Made by a program: the position numbers and the translations under genes. A DNA stretch of 64,000 bases, taken from Diplonema papillatum (taxonomy: Eukaryota; Euglenozoa; Diplonemea; Diplonemida; Diplonemidae). Location: contig JAPJBO010000244.1 of the NCBI GenBank assembly GCA_030068145.1, forward strand, positions 1-64,000. The letters run 5' to 3'. This document shows, piece by piece, positions 53,572 through 63,680 of the stretch; the stretch's first letter is position 1, and every line of letters begins with the position of its first letter. The notes under the pieces are model-generated. The model had not been told where the DNA came from. It worked only from the letters and a program-made list of their open reading frames with translations, and ran no database searches.

Positions 53572-56500
53572 CTACGAAGGAATGACGAGGGACAGCTGGC
53601 TCGAAGAGTAGGCGTGCCGGGCGTGCCGGGCGGGGCACTTGCGGCTCTTGCTCGCAGACGGCCGTGGGTTCGTCGGCGGCTCCTTGGGCGGCAGAGGGGA
53701 CGCGAGCAGGGACGCGGACGCCCCGCGCGGCAGCGAGGGGTTTTCCCGGGCCGCGGCCGCCATGCGGGCGCTCTCGAAGGGCGACAGGGGTATCAAGCAC
53801 GCGCCGGCGCCGCCCGCTTTGGCGGCCGCCAGCCGCGGCCTCTCCCGCGAGTGGGAGGACCGGTACGTGTCGGCAATCCGCTGGGTCTCGACGTTGAGCA
53901 GGACGGCCCGGTTGCGGGCGTCCTCCGCGCAGTCGACCAGCCCCTTGACGATGCCGTGCATCGCGCGCTCCGACAACAGGCGCGCCATCCGCGCGAGCTC
54001 CGGCTTCTGCAGGACGAACCCCCTGTACGTGCCCGTCGCGGTGAAGTACTTCTTGCGCGCCTTGTTGTAGTGCCTCTTGGCCACCAGGTACGGCGTCAGC
54101 TCCTCGTCGATGTACGCTCTGCGGACATTCCTCAGAGCGTGCATGAGGGCGCTCCTGCGTGTCTGCTGTGGGATACCTGCGGCATTTTTTAGAGTTAATA
54201 GGAGAGGGTGAGAGAGACAGTCGGAGTGCAGGGACCATCTCTCCTCATTTAAAGTTTGCTTGAGGTTCCGGGGTTTGTCTGACCCTCGTCGAAAGGGGTG
54301 TTGTGTGTTTGCAGTCTGTTGCCTAACGACCTTTCTCTGTTGGATAGTGGGCGTTCATTTGATTGTAGGGATCATAGCAATCAACCAGTACAGAGGGTAG
54401 CACAACAGGGAACGTTTCGTTACAAGAGTTAAAAAAAGATGAAGATGCGAGGCGAATCCTTTCAAATTTAGGTAGACAGACAACATCACAATTGAAATCG
54501 GGGATAACGCAAACGCAAAGTCAGAGACAGTCGCCACTACCCTATCGCAGCATCACAGACATCAATTGTGCGGGCATATTGGATTTCGTCGTAAAACACG
54601 ACAATCTTCTTCTCGACACAAAAGTTCGACGATTCTCGAAGGGATGGAGACCACTATCATTGGGTCCACTTGACCTTAGTAGGTACACCGAGATGACGGT
54701 GAAGTCACTTCAGCAGCATTACAGATTGACTCGCATGATGGTCGCAAGAATGCACCTTACCATGCAAGACGCTGATTGTACCTATCCAAAGGCGTCGTAC
54801 ACCCAATTGTACCGAACGCAAGAACACGCACTCACACACTCAGCTGTCTGCTCAGAGCGTATCTACAAATTCGAGGAAGGGAGGGAGGAAGGGTTTATTG
54901 TACGCGGAACCAATACTGACTGGTGGACACAATACACGTAAACACGAAACACTGTACGAAGTATTATGCATGGAGTCTCTGAAGGGAGGGTAGCAAGACC
55001 TTGTTCTGCCTTCGCGAGAGCGGCTGAGAGCAACATGCTCCGCATGACGTTGTCGAGCTGCTCCTGTCGTTGCTCCTTCCGCGTTTTCGTGCGCGCCGGC
55101 AGCTGCGAGCTTTTCGGCCTGCCGCGGTTGAACGGTCCCTCGATCTGCGCCAAGTGCAGCTTCGGCTCGACCCGCAGGAAGTGCCGGTCCCAGAGCTCAA
55201 GCAGCGCCGCCGTCGACCGCTGGTACGCCGCGACGATGCCCTGCGCGGCGCGGATGCGCGCGAGGAACTTGTGGATCGCGCGCCCGAACCGCAGCGACGG
55301 GAAGTGCAGCAGCGTCTTGCGCACCCGGATCCCGCAGACCGTCCGCCGCGCCCGCACCAGCCAGCGTGCGATGACGGCGTACGCCGCGAAGGCGGGCGGC
55401 GGCTGCCAGGGGCCGCTCGTTGCCACCGCCTTCAGCGCGGCGCGGGCCGTCGCCGTTTTCCGGATCAGCGCGCGGAGCCGCGGGCTCCCCCGCAGCTTTT
55501 CCGCCGGCAGCGAGCGCAAGAACCCCTGCGCCGCCGCCGCCGCCGCGCAGCACGCCCGCCATAGGCTGGTCCGGTGCGCGTTGCCCAGCACGCTGATGGC
55601 GGTGTTGGCTCTGTTGCAGAGGCCGGGGGTCGCGTACAGGGTTTCGAGGACCCGGCGCCCGTGGGTGTGCTCCTGCCGGCTGCGCCTGGCCAGGCGCTCC
55701 TCTGCAATCCGGGACCGCACGAACGCGTCGGTGCGCGCCGCGGCGCTGCTTTTGTTGCAGGAGACGATGTCCCGGCCATCGACCGCCTTCGTCCGGGCCT
55801 CCCGCTGGCGGTCCCTCTTCTGCCGGGCGCAGTGCCTCCCGAAGCTGGCCCACTCGTCCTTCGAGGATGCTGCGCGGGTTGGGAAAAGGTCGTGGATTTG
55901 AGATAAAAGGAGAGGCAAGTTGGCGCAGGTGAGGGTAGGTCCGCATGGGCGTTCAGATTGGTGTCTTTCGACGTTTTGTGCTTGTGAGATTCAGCTTTGT
56001 GCGCTCGTAGGCCGCCTCCGCGGCGACGTAACAGACGCGTTCCATCTGCTGTGACGTAGACACGGAGTGTGCATAGTGCGTTGCTCAGGGTAGTCGTAGG
56101 CCTGACAATCACACTAAATGCAACAAATTTACAGCTTTGTGTGCGGTGTGACAGTGGGAGGGGAAAGTTTTTACTGTATCGGACGAGCTCGATTCCCGCC
56201 ATTCCCCCGCAACTGCTTTCAAGAGAAGGGGAGTGCAAAAATCAACCCACACCTGCTTGCAGTAAGCGGCTCTTCACGAGAGCCCGGACCCGGGTTTCCG
56301 TGCGAGTCGCTTGGCTCGATGGGGAGGCAGCTTTTTGGTAGTACGAGTTGCGGTTGTAGTACTGCTTGAAGGGGTCGACGGGCTGTCGCGGCTGCCGGAC
56401 GAACGAGTTGTTGTGGTGGCTTGCTTCGAGGACCACGGACGCGGCTTCGGTGTCGGTACCGCGCCAGCGGCGCATGCTGACGCAGGTTGCGAGGAGAGCG

Positions 56501-56676
56501 TCGATCTCGGACTGCAAGAACGCAGACTCGTCGCCGACGCCGCTGTCCCCGCCGGCGGCAGTTGCGGCGGCGTCTTCCCAGTAGTACCCTCCTTTGCCCG
56601 CATTGCTGAAGACTTCTGCGAGGAAGTCTTGCACGGTCGCCGCCGCGTTCGCTCGCCGAACGAGCGCTGACGTCAT
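53572..56676 (-). CDS. three-exon gene of unknown function (basic, helical protein)
   Basis: Exon 1 is about 56676-56259, ending GCAG|GTGTGG. Exon 2 is about 55891-54999, from acceptor CCCGCGCAG to CAAG|GTCTTG. Exon 3 is about 54172-53572, from acceptor ATGCCGCAG to the stop. All junctions are phase 1 and keep one frame (LLQA/ASSKDEW; LAKAEQ/GIPQQTRR). The product is about 635 residues, rich in Arg, Ala and Leu, with predicted helices and short basic IQ-like stretches (VRARRTVCGIRVRKTL; FGRAIHKFLARIRAAQ). No signal peptide, transmembrane helix or catalytic motif is visible. A calmodulin-binding or cytoskeletal/ciliary role is only a guess. The ATG at 56676 follows closely after a 30-G run. 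Intron 2 contains retrotransposon-like sequence. Confidence 0.6.
54480..54720 (+). mobile_element. possible Ty3/gypsy retrotransposon fragment
   Basis: A plus-strand frame reads ITDINCAGILDFVVKHDNLL followed by LDTKVRRFSKG. This resembles the conserved end of gypsy aspartic proteases (pattern I-G-x-D-F-L-x-x-H-x-L-L-x-D-x-x-x-x-R-(L/F)). The catalytic D(T/S)G and RT are absent, so only a short relic remains. It lies in intron 2 of the gene on the other strand. Confidence 0.4.
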
Positions 56677-56705
56677 ATCACGAAGCGCGGAAGGGACGAG
56701 AGGCA

Positions 56706-56719
56706 GGGGGGGGGGGGGG

Positions 56720-56752
<33 letters not shown>
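56706..56752. repeat. poly-G tract (16 G, A, 30 G)
   Basis: Nearly pure G run just upstream of the minus-strand gene start at 56676. Length is unreliable in sequencing; strong G-quadruplex potential. Confidence 0.9.
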
Positions 56753-56754
<2 letters not shown>

Positions 56755-56772
56755 TTCGTGTTCAGGCGCTAC

Positions 56773-56815
56773 TTGCCTCTCATGTGTTTGATGCTAGCAT
56801 CAAGTCTTCTTCGCG
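56773..56815. repeat. palindromic repeat family P
   Basis: CCTCTCATGTG, then TTTGATGCTAGCATCAA, then GTCTTCTTCGCGGAATGCAG and a T-rich tract. The GCGGAATGCAGAGT extension is shared with 57680-57730 and, in diverged form, 13565-13615. Confidence 0.8.
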
Positions 56816-56969
56816 GAATGCAGAGTCTTATTTTCTGTTCTTTTCTTTTCTTGGGGGGGGGGGGTGAACTGTGTGTGCGGGGTGTTTTGGCGGGTATCCG
56901 TCGGTTCGGTAGTTTGCGCTGTCACCGCTCTTTTACACGGGGGGGGTGAGCCGAGTGTGTGCGGGTCGG

Positions 56970-57145
56970 TGATTGCAAGAACGTGCTTGGAATGGGTACG
57001 TGCTCAACACCGCACTGGTCCCGTCTGCGCCGTGTTTCGGTCCTTTAAGCCACGGACACATAAGGCGGACCATCAACAGCGCGGAACCTGAGCGTCTGCA
57101 GACAGGACAGCGGTGTGAGTCTGGTTTGACAGGCGGCTGCATAGC
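56970..57145 (+). repeat. dispersed repeat family B
   Basis: Nearly identical to 18053-18240. Confidence 0.8.
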
Positions 57146-57660
57146 CCCACTGGTGGGCTGCAGCGCCCACACCCGTCGGCAAGGATTCCACCACACCAGA
57201 AACGGATCAAGAGGAGGCACGCTTAAAACAAAATCTTTTTTAGAAGGGTTTCTTTTTTTTTTTAACTGTGAATCGGACGAAAAGAAAGGAGAAAAAGAAG
57301 AAAAAGAAAAACAATGCGTTTTTTTTTTTTTTTTGAAGGGGGAAAAGGGAGGGGACGGGGGGCAAAGAAGGGAACAAAGGAGGGGGTGGATGACAAAAAC
57401 GAGGAATCGTGACATCTCTCGCGGTCGTTTCTTCTTCAAGCCAAGCGTCGACGCATCCCAAAAAAAAAAGAAAGAAAGGTGGCAAAAAAGACGAAAGGCG
57501 AGAAACGGAAGTCGGCCGGGGGGTGGTCCTTGCACATGATGAAACAAAACAACCGACGACTAGCATCACAACTTGGTCAATGACGGTGAAAGAGATGATC
57601 CGGTTGAAGATTCTTGTTCTTCTGGCGTACAGCAAACAACCCACTCTGGGGGTGAAAACC
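57146..57660. other. no recognisable gene; purine-rich tract
   Basis: 57190-57540 is A/G-rich on the plus strand with several A or T runs. Frames called there are low-complexity artefacts. Confidence 0.5.
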
Positions 57661-57674
57661 TTAGTTTAGTATCT

Positions 57675-57730
57675 TGCCCCTCACATGCGTGTTCGATGCT
57701 AGCATCAAGTCTTCTCCGCGGGAATGCAGA
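57675..57730. repeat. palindromic repeat family P
   Basis: CCCTCACATGCGTG, then TTCGATGCTAGCATCAA, then GTCTTCTCCGCGGGAATGCA, leading straight into family E within about 60 bp. Confidence 0.8.
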
Positions 57731-57787
57731 GTTTTTGTTTTGTTTTCTTTTTCCAAACGCTGGGGCCGCCCCTTTTTTGGGGTGGGT

Positions 57788-58080
57788 TAGGTACCAGGGA
57801 AAGCCTGCTACACGGGAGCCAAGCTTCACGTGTTCGGCGGTACTGCAAGGAGCCACGGGCCTACGGGTCAAGTGGCTACCGATTTCCCAGACTAAAAGCA
57901 TCAAGGCTTGGCGCACCTTGGGGCTTGGCGCTCGCGCTGAACGCAAGCTCGTCGAGACGGTCAGCCGCAGGGCAGAGCGGACGGGGTTGTGGCACTGTGC
58001 TGCCTCCGACTCAAGCTTCGCAAGCTGTGGTTGACCGTCACGTTCCTGGACCAGGAGCGGCCTTTTTCTTCTTCTTCTTT
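57788..58080 (+). repeat. dispersed repeat family E
   Basis: Fullest copy in the window, from GGTACCAGGGAAAGCCTGCT to the TTCTTCTTC tract. Confidence 0.8.
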
Positions 58081-58760
58081 TTCTTCTTCTTTTTCCAAAC
58101 GCTTCCCCCAGTGGTGGGGCCACCTCCTTTTTTGGGGTGGGTCGTGGGGGGTTAGAGTGCAAGTTCACTCTAAAATTCATTTTTTCTGAGGTGGGTTCGT
58201 TTAACCTCTCTGGCGCGGCCGTTGCTCTGGAAAGTTTCTTCAGTACAACAGTACTACTTGGTTCGTTGCGCACGTGCGTAGTCGCTGTTTGATACTTGCA
58301 GCACGATACGCTGCCAACTGTCTCTTTCCAGCAGCAACAAACGCGTTTGTTGGTGCGGGATCGTATGGTCGCCCGTCTCCTGTTGGTGTTGCCGCTTGCC
58401 CGCGGTCTCCCGCTTGGTTCGTTTGTTCGTCGCAAGAGGGGCGCTATGCGGGCTGGTACCAACGGCACTTGAGGACCTCTCCTGCATCGCAGCATGTCTC
58501 TACTTGCCTTAAATGTGGATGGGTATCCAGGGTGATTCCCAGCCACAGAAGATGGAGGGAAAGCAGGGCGCATAATATAATTGGGAGAGAAGGTGCGGCA
58601 CCCGGGAGCGTGCGTGCGATCGCTCTCGTACCTTCTCCCTGTAGCCACACCCGAAAAAGGTGCGCTTGCCGGCAAGCACGAAGCAAAAAGACCACCCATG
58701 CCGAAGGAAATACCGAGGGATCACCAGGGATCGCCGGGGTTCGGCAGGACACAGCCTCTC
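58081..58760. other. no recognisable gene; U2 upstream region
   Basis: No domain-bearing frame. I cannot identify a snRNA proximal element by eye. Confidence 0.4.
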
Positions 58761-58786
58761 ATGCATGTTTGATGCTAGCATCAAAC
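58761..58786. repeat. palindromic repeat family P next to U2
   Basis: GTTTGATGCTAGCATCAAAC at 58767-58786 is a perfect 20-bp palindrome preceded by CTCTCATGCAT. It ends about 13 bp before the inferred U2 5' end and lacks the GTCTTCTTCG tail of the other copies. Confidence 0.85.
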
Positions 58787-58799
58787 ACTACCTGGAGGC

Positions 58800-58968
58800 C
58801 TACCTTCTCGGCCTTTTGGCTAAGATCAAGTGTAGTACCTGGTCTTATCAGCTTAATACCTGATACAGCACACTTGTGTGCTGAGTTATTACGTGAACTT
58901 TTCACGGAGGTGGCGGGTAGCTCTGGGGAAACTCAGAGTTCGCCCGGGTTGCCCAGGAGCTGCACTAA
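58800..58968 (+). ncRNA. U2: U2 spliceosomal snRNA
   Basis: The first about 70 nt match U2 strongly: stem I and loop CTTCTCGGCCTTTTGGCTAA, then GATCAAGTGTAGTA, whose GTGTAGTA pairs with intron branch points, then stem IIa with CTTATCAG..CTGATAC. Next come a stem IIb-like hairpin AGCACACTTGTGTGCT, a weak Sm-like GAACTTTTCACGG, a hairpin CTCTGGGGAAACTCAGAG, and a distal CCAGGAGCTGCAC that may correspond to the end of stem IV. The 3' half is diverged, so the 3' end (near 58968) is approximate. U2 assembles with Sm and SF3 proteins in the nucleus and selects the branch point. This fits the GT-AG introns of the window. Confidence 0.88.
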
Positions 58969-59450
58969 GGGCTACTTCGTGGGGTTCTCGCGGAAGAGCT
59001 CCGGATGCAGGCGCAGCCGGGGAGCGAGGACCCCGTGGCCAGGACTGCGCCTCCCCCAACTAGGTGAACGCTTGGCTGCCAGAAGCCAGTGGTAATCCTC
59101 CTCCGGCTTCATCCCTTGAACATGAAGCGAGACCAAAGGATCGTTAGGCCATGCTTTCACACGAGGATCGGTATTGCTGCAAACCATGGACAGAGCGGCG
59201 GCCGGGGTTCGACAATCGCAACCAGCAGCACGGACGCGTTTGCCCCACTCTCAATCCTTGCACTTCCCTTCTGTCCTTGCTTTTTTATGTTTTTTTTTTT
59301 TGGAGCAAGAAGTCTTGGACGTTGAAGAACTCGAAGCGCCGAGGGCGTGTCACCCTGCATACCGTCATTCCAAAGAGCACATGCTGAAAAAGAGAACAAG
59401 AAAGAGAGAGAGAGAACACATGAAACAAGTCAAAAGTGTGGTTGTTGTCT
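58969..59450. other. no recognisable gene
   Basis: GC-rich sequence directly after U2, then mixed sequence. No domain-bearing frame. Confidence 0.4.
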
Positions 59451-59454
59451 CGCC

Positions 59455-59860
<406 letters not shown>

Positions 59861-60073
59861 CGAAAAACTGTACTGTTCGGGCGGTTTATTTTGCAGACTC
59901 ATGTTCTTTATGCGGCATGGTATCGGGATTTGTATCTTTCGTGGCACAAGTAGTGCAGTTTAGTGGTCTAGCTTGGTTTGCCGTTTATTCTTTCTTGTTA
60001 GCAACAGCACGAGTGCGAGGTTGAGGGCAGCAACGCGGCCCGGTCCGAAATAAGCCGAGGTAAGAAGTTCAGA

Positions 60074-60076
60074 GAG

Positions 60077-60107
<31 letters not shown>

Positions 60108-60186
60108 AGGAGAGAGAGAGAGAGAGAGAAGAGAGGAGAGACGAGAAGAGAGAGAGAGAGGAGAGAGAGAGAGAGAAGGCGAGTTC

Positions 60187-60262
<76 letters not shown>
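60074..60262. repeat. (GA)n microsatellite
   Basis: Long GA/GGA tract. Frames reading poly-Ser-Leu or poly-Arg-Glu here are artefacts. Confidence 0.95.
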
Positions 60263-60263
<1 letters not shown>

Positions 60264-60870
60264 ACCAAGAACCTCGCAAACGAAGTGACAGAAGTTCTGG
60301 ACGAACTTATACCGAATGGCGAACTTGGCGTGCGGGGAAGGGGGGAAATCTCAGCTCGATGTACGCAGTATATGTCCGCATTTTCATGCACCTTCTTGGA
60401 AGAATACACAGACCTCCCGAAAACTGTATTGTCCGGGCAGTCTTATTTTGTTGCAGGCTCATGTCCGATCACGGCATGGGTAGTTTCTGGTGCTGAGTAT
60501 TTCTTCTAGTCGGGTTCGCCGTTGCACCTTTCTTGTTAGCAGACACAACGTGGGGCGGCAAAGTTTGGGCAGCAAGCGACCAGTCCCGGTAAGCCCGAGG
60601 GAAGCACTTAAGCGCATCAAAACGAGTCAACGGATGAGAACCCCCACATGACGTCTTGTGGCCAGGCAAGATTCAGGACGGCCCCAGGGTGAAGGTGGGG
60701 AGGGGGCCGCAGACGCACCCCTGCGGTGCATTACATTGGAATAGCAGTGTCATGTCCTTGAATTGAATGCCTAGTGCACCGTGTAGCAGCTCCAGGGCCT
60801 CTCCCTGCCCGCCGTAATGTGTTCGCATAGCCATTCGCTACGAGCGCTGGCCGTTCCTGCAGAGATTGAG
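60263..60870. other. no recognisable gene; local duplication
   Basis: The 59860-60060 stretch (CCCGAAAAACTGTACTGTTCGG, CATGTTC.., CTTTCTTGTTAGCA) is repeated in diverged form at 60415-60600. A partial family F copy is near 60788-60850. Confidence 0.5.
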
Positions 60871-61510
60871 CGCAGTTGTGTGCGAAGCGAGTTGGGGTTG
60901 TCCTTCGCATGTACAGTGTGTCAAGCTCTCATAAATCCAAGCTCGCGTCGCATGCACAGATTGTCATGGTATGTGCTCTTCGCACGCACAGTTTGCTGAG
61001 CACGCATACGCATGTTCTTCGCATGTACAGGGTGCAAGCTCTTGTGCTCTTCGCATGCACAATTGGTCAAGCTCTCATATGTTCTTCGCATCAAGCTCTT
61101 GTCGTATGCACCGAATGTCGTGATGTGTGCTCTTCGCACGCAGTTTGCCGAGCACGTGTATGTTCTACAGGTTGCCAACTCGCATACGTATGTTAGTTTC
61201 ACATGTACAGGTTGTCAAGCTCGTGCTCTTTGCGTGCACAACTTGTCAAGCCCTTATATGTTCGCATCGTGCTCATGCCGCATGCACAGATTATCATGGG
61301 GATGTGCTCGTTGCACGCACAGTTTGCGAGCACACATACGTATGTTTCGCATGTACAGGTTACCTTGCTCGTGTGCTGTTACGCATGCACAATTTGTCAA
61401 GCTTTCATATGGTGTACACATCAAGCCCACGCCGATGCTGTGGTAGGTGCTCTTTGCACGCACGATTTGCCGAGCACGCATATTTCTACAGTGCGCAATT
61501 AGTCTAGCCC
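60870..61510. repeat. irregular CTCTTCGCACGCACAGTTTG repeats
   Basis: About ten irregular units combine TTCGCATGTACAGG, TTGTCAAGCTCT and GTGCTCTTCGCACGCACAGT. Spacing varies from about 40 to 150 bp. Frames rich in Cys and His derive from the repeats. Confidence 0.75.
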
Positions 61511-62235
61511 TCACTGGCTCTCACTTCGCACTGCACAGTTTGCACGAGCACGCGGTCGCTGTCTACCAACTGACCTGCCAATATTCTCACTGCGGTCCAT
61601 TCTGCGGGTGTCACACCCGCGAACCCAGTGAAATTCAGTGAGATCACCTGTATACGCGGGTGTCCGCTGAACTCCACTGGATTTGCGGGGGTACCCGCAC
61701 CCGACAGCAGTTAGCTCCTGCACCTGGTGCATGTACGCAGACTTCGCCGGAAGCGCGCTGTTCCTTGCGTTGAAAAAAAAAAAAGGAAAAAAAAAAAGCT
61801 GTTGTAGAAGCAACTCGGGGCAGGCGCTCGGGCTATCTTTTTTTCCCCCTTCAATTTTTTTTTTTTTTTTTTTTTTTACCTAGCGGGCAGGGGACTTTAA
61901 CAGGATGGCTCCCAGCCAAAAAAACCCGGTTCAGACAAAAAACCCGGTTTTGGTGGGGTGGGGGTAAAATACCCCCCAAAACCCCCCCCCCCAATACCAC
62001 CCCATGGCCTCCCTCAGTTGACCCTGGCCATCACTTCGTTACCTCATTTAGTGACCCTGTTCATCACGTTCTCACCTCACTTAGTGACCCTGCACATCTC
62101 TTTTCCCATCACTTGGTACTACGCGACTTTGTGATCGGAACGATTCCTTCAAATGCGACTTTTTCCAAGGGCGGCCTTACCAAAAAAAGGGAGTGTCAGC
62201 AATCCCAGACTTGCAGACGGTGATTCACATACTCT
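61511..62235. other. no recognisable gene; simple sequence
   Basis: Contains A and T runs near 61773-61800 and 61855-61877. A segment GGGGACTTTAACAGGATGG..CCCGGTTCAGACA at about 61890-61950 recurs at 62750-62815, flanking the next array. Confidence 0.5.
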
Positions 62236-62239
62236 GTTT

Positions 62240-62745
62240 ACTGACGAGATAAATATTTTCGGTAGTCCATATATATTGCGTAGACACGAAATAAATATTT
62301 TAGGTAGTGTACATAAATTGCGCAGACACGAGAAAAGTCTTTTCGGTAGTGGACATAATGTGTCTGGGAACGAAATAAATCTTTTCGGTAGTGTACATAA
62401 GCTGTCTGGGAACAAAAGGAATCTTTTCGGTGGTGTACATAGGGTGCCTGGGAACGAAATAAATATTTTCGGTAGTGTACGTAAGGTGCCTGGGAACAGA
62501 ATAAATATTTTCGGTATCATACATAAAGCGCCTGGTAACAAATAAATATTTTCGGTAGTATACATAGGGTGCCTGGGAACCAAATAAATATTTTTGGTTG
62601 TGTACATAAATTGAATGGGCACAGAATCAATATTTTTGGTAGTGCACATAAAGTATGGACACGAAATAAATATTTTAGGTGGTGCACAGTAATCGTCTTG
62701 GAACGAAATAAATCTTTTCTGTAGTGTACATAAATTATCCTGCTA
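62240..62745. repeat. 42-bp minisatellite, about 12 units
   Basis: Units of GAAATAAATCTTTTCGGTAG followed by TGTACATAAGCTGTCTGGGAAC repeat about every 42 bp with 10-20% divergence. The 3n period keeps open frames with a 14-residue repeat (plus INIFGSVHK..; minus YTTENIYFVPRHPM). No flanking coding signal is seen. Confidence 0.9.
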
Positions 62746-62919
62746 ACGGGGGGACTTTAACAGAGTGGTGCACAGCCCGAACCCCAGGTTCAGACAGGAC
62801 TCCCGGCTGGTGTCGCAACAGGAAGCACGTCGCGTACGAACTTCGACTTCAGCTCCCCGAAACCGAAGCGGCGCCACGGACGCACCTTTCTCGTACAAAT
62901 ACTCAAACTGACGGCAGAA

Positions 62920-63110
62920 AATACTCGAGGGGCCGCCTTTGTGCTGGTTTGTGAGAAACAGTACAGCTACAAAGTGGGTCCTTTTTCGAACGCTCGCGGC
63001 CCCCCGCTAAACCCGGATTTATCCGGGCTACATGCACACACCCCACATCAAGATTTTGCAACCGGCAGCCTCCAAGTATTTCCGAAGTAAGTGCTTATAC
63101 AAGCAGAAAC
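62920..63110. mobile_element. miniature inverted-repeat element, family C, diverged
   Basis: AAATACTCGAGGGGCCGCC at the left and GGCAGCCTCCAAGTATTT at the right, with the shared interior ACAAAGTGGGTCC and the tail GTGCTTATACAAG. Confidence 0.65.
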
Positions 63111-63446
63111 CATTAGTTTTTCCCCCATTTTGTTGGACCACCCGGCCCCTACCGGCTGGAAACAAGTATGCTCTCTTGGAGGCAGCTACTGGGTTTCGCA
63201 ATAAGAGATAGTTTTGAAACTGATAGGAAAGCGACAACCTGTGGCAACACGGGGACGCTGCCATCCATCGGGTTTTTGTTCTTTTGACATAACTGCATTT
63301 GCTAGACACAAAAAACATACTGGCGTGGTGCTTGTTTGTACGTGTGCTGGGGAGGACTAGCTGTTCGTGATAGAGCACGGTCGCCAGGCCAATCTAATCC
63401 TCACTTGCACGCTGCCAGCATGCTCTTTCGGGTTACAATATTGTCG

Positions 63447-63680
63447 GTACTACAAATACTCGAGGGACTGCCTTGTGCTCATTTCGAAGGAGGCTAGAGA
63501 GAAAACAATACTACAAAGTGGGTCTTTTTTATTGAACGCTTACGCCCGCCACTATATACGCCAGCATTTCCTACAAAGCAGGTACTTATACAAGAAAAAG
63601 ACCCACTATTTGTAGTTGTACTGTTTGCTCCCCCTCTAGCCTCCTTCGAAATGAGCACAAGGCAGTCCCTCGAGTATTTT
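63447..63680. mobile_element. family C inverted dimer
   Basis: A left family C half (AAATACTCGAGGGACTGCCT to AAGTGGGTCTTTTT) faces an inverted half (AAAAGACCCACTATTTGTAG to AGGCAGTCCCTCGAGTATTT). This makes a 230-bp unit with about 80-bp inverted ends. Confidence 0.75.

Noticed and set aside
53519-53611. Small plus-strand frame starting MADPKTAQETSRSDIRERYE
   Set aside because: It follows a good polypyrimidine-AG but overlaps the 3' end of the minus-strand gene and has a decayed duplicate at 52.85 kb. There is not enough to call a gene.
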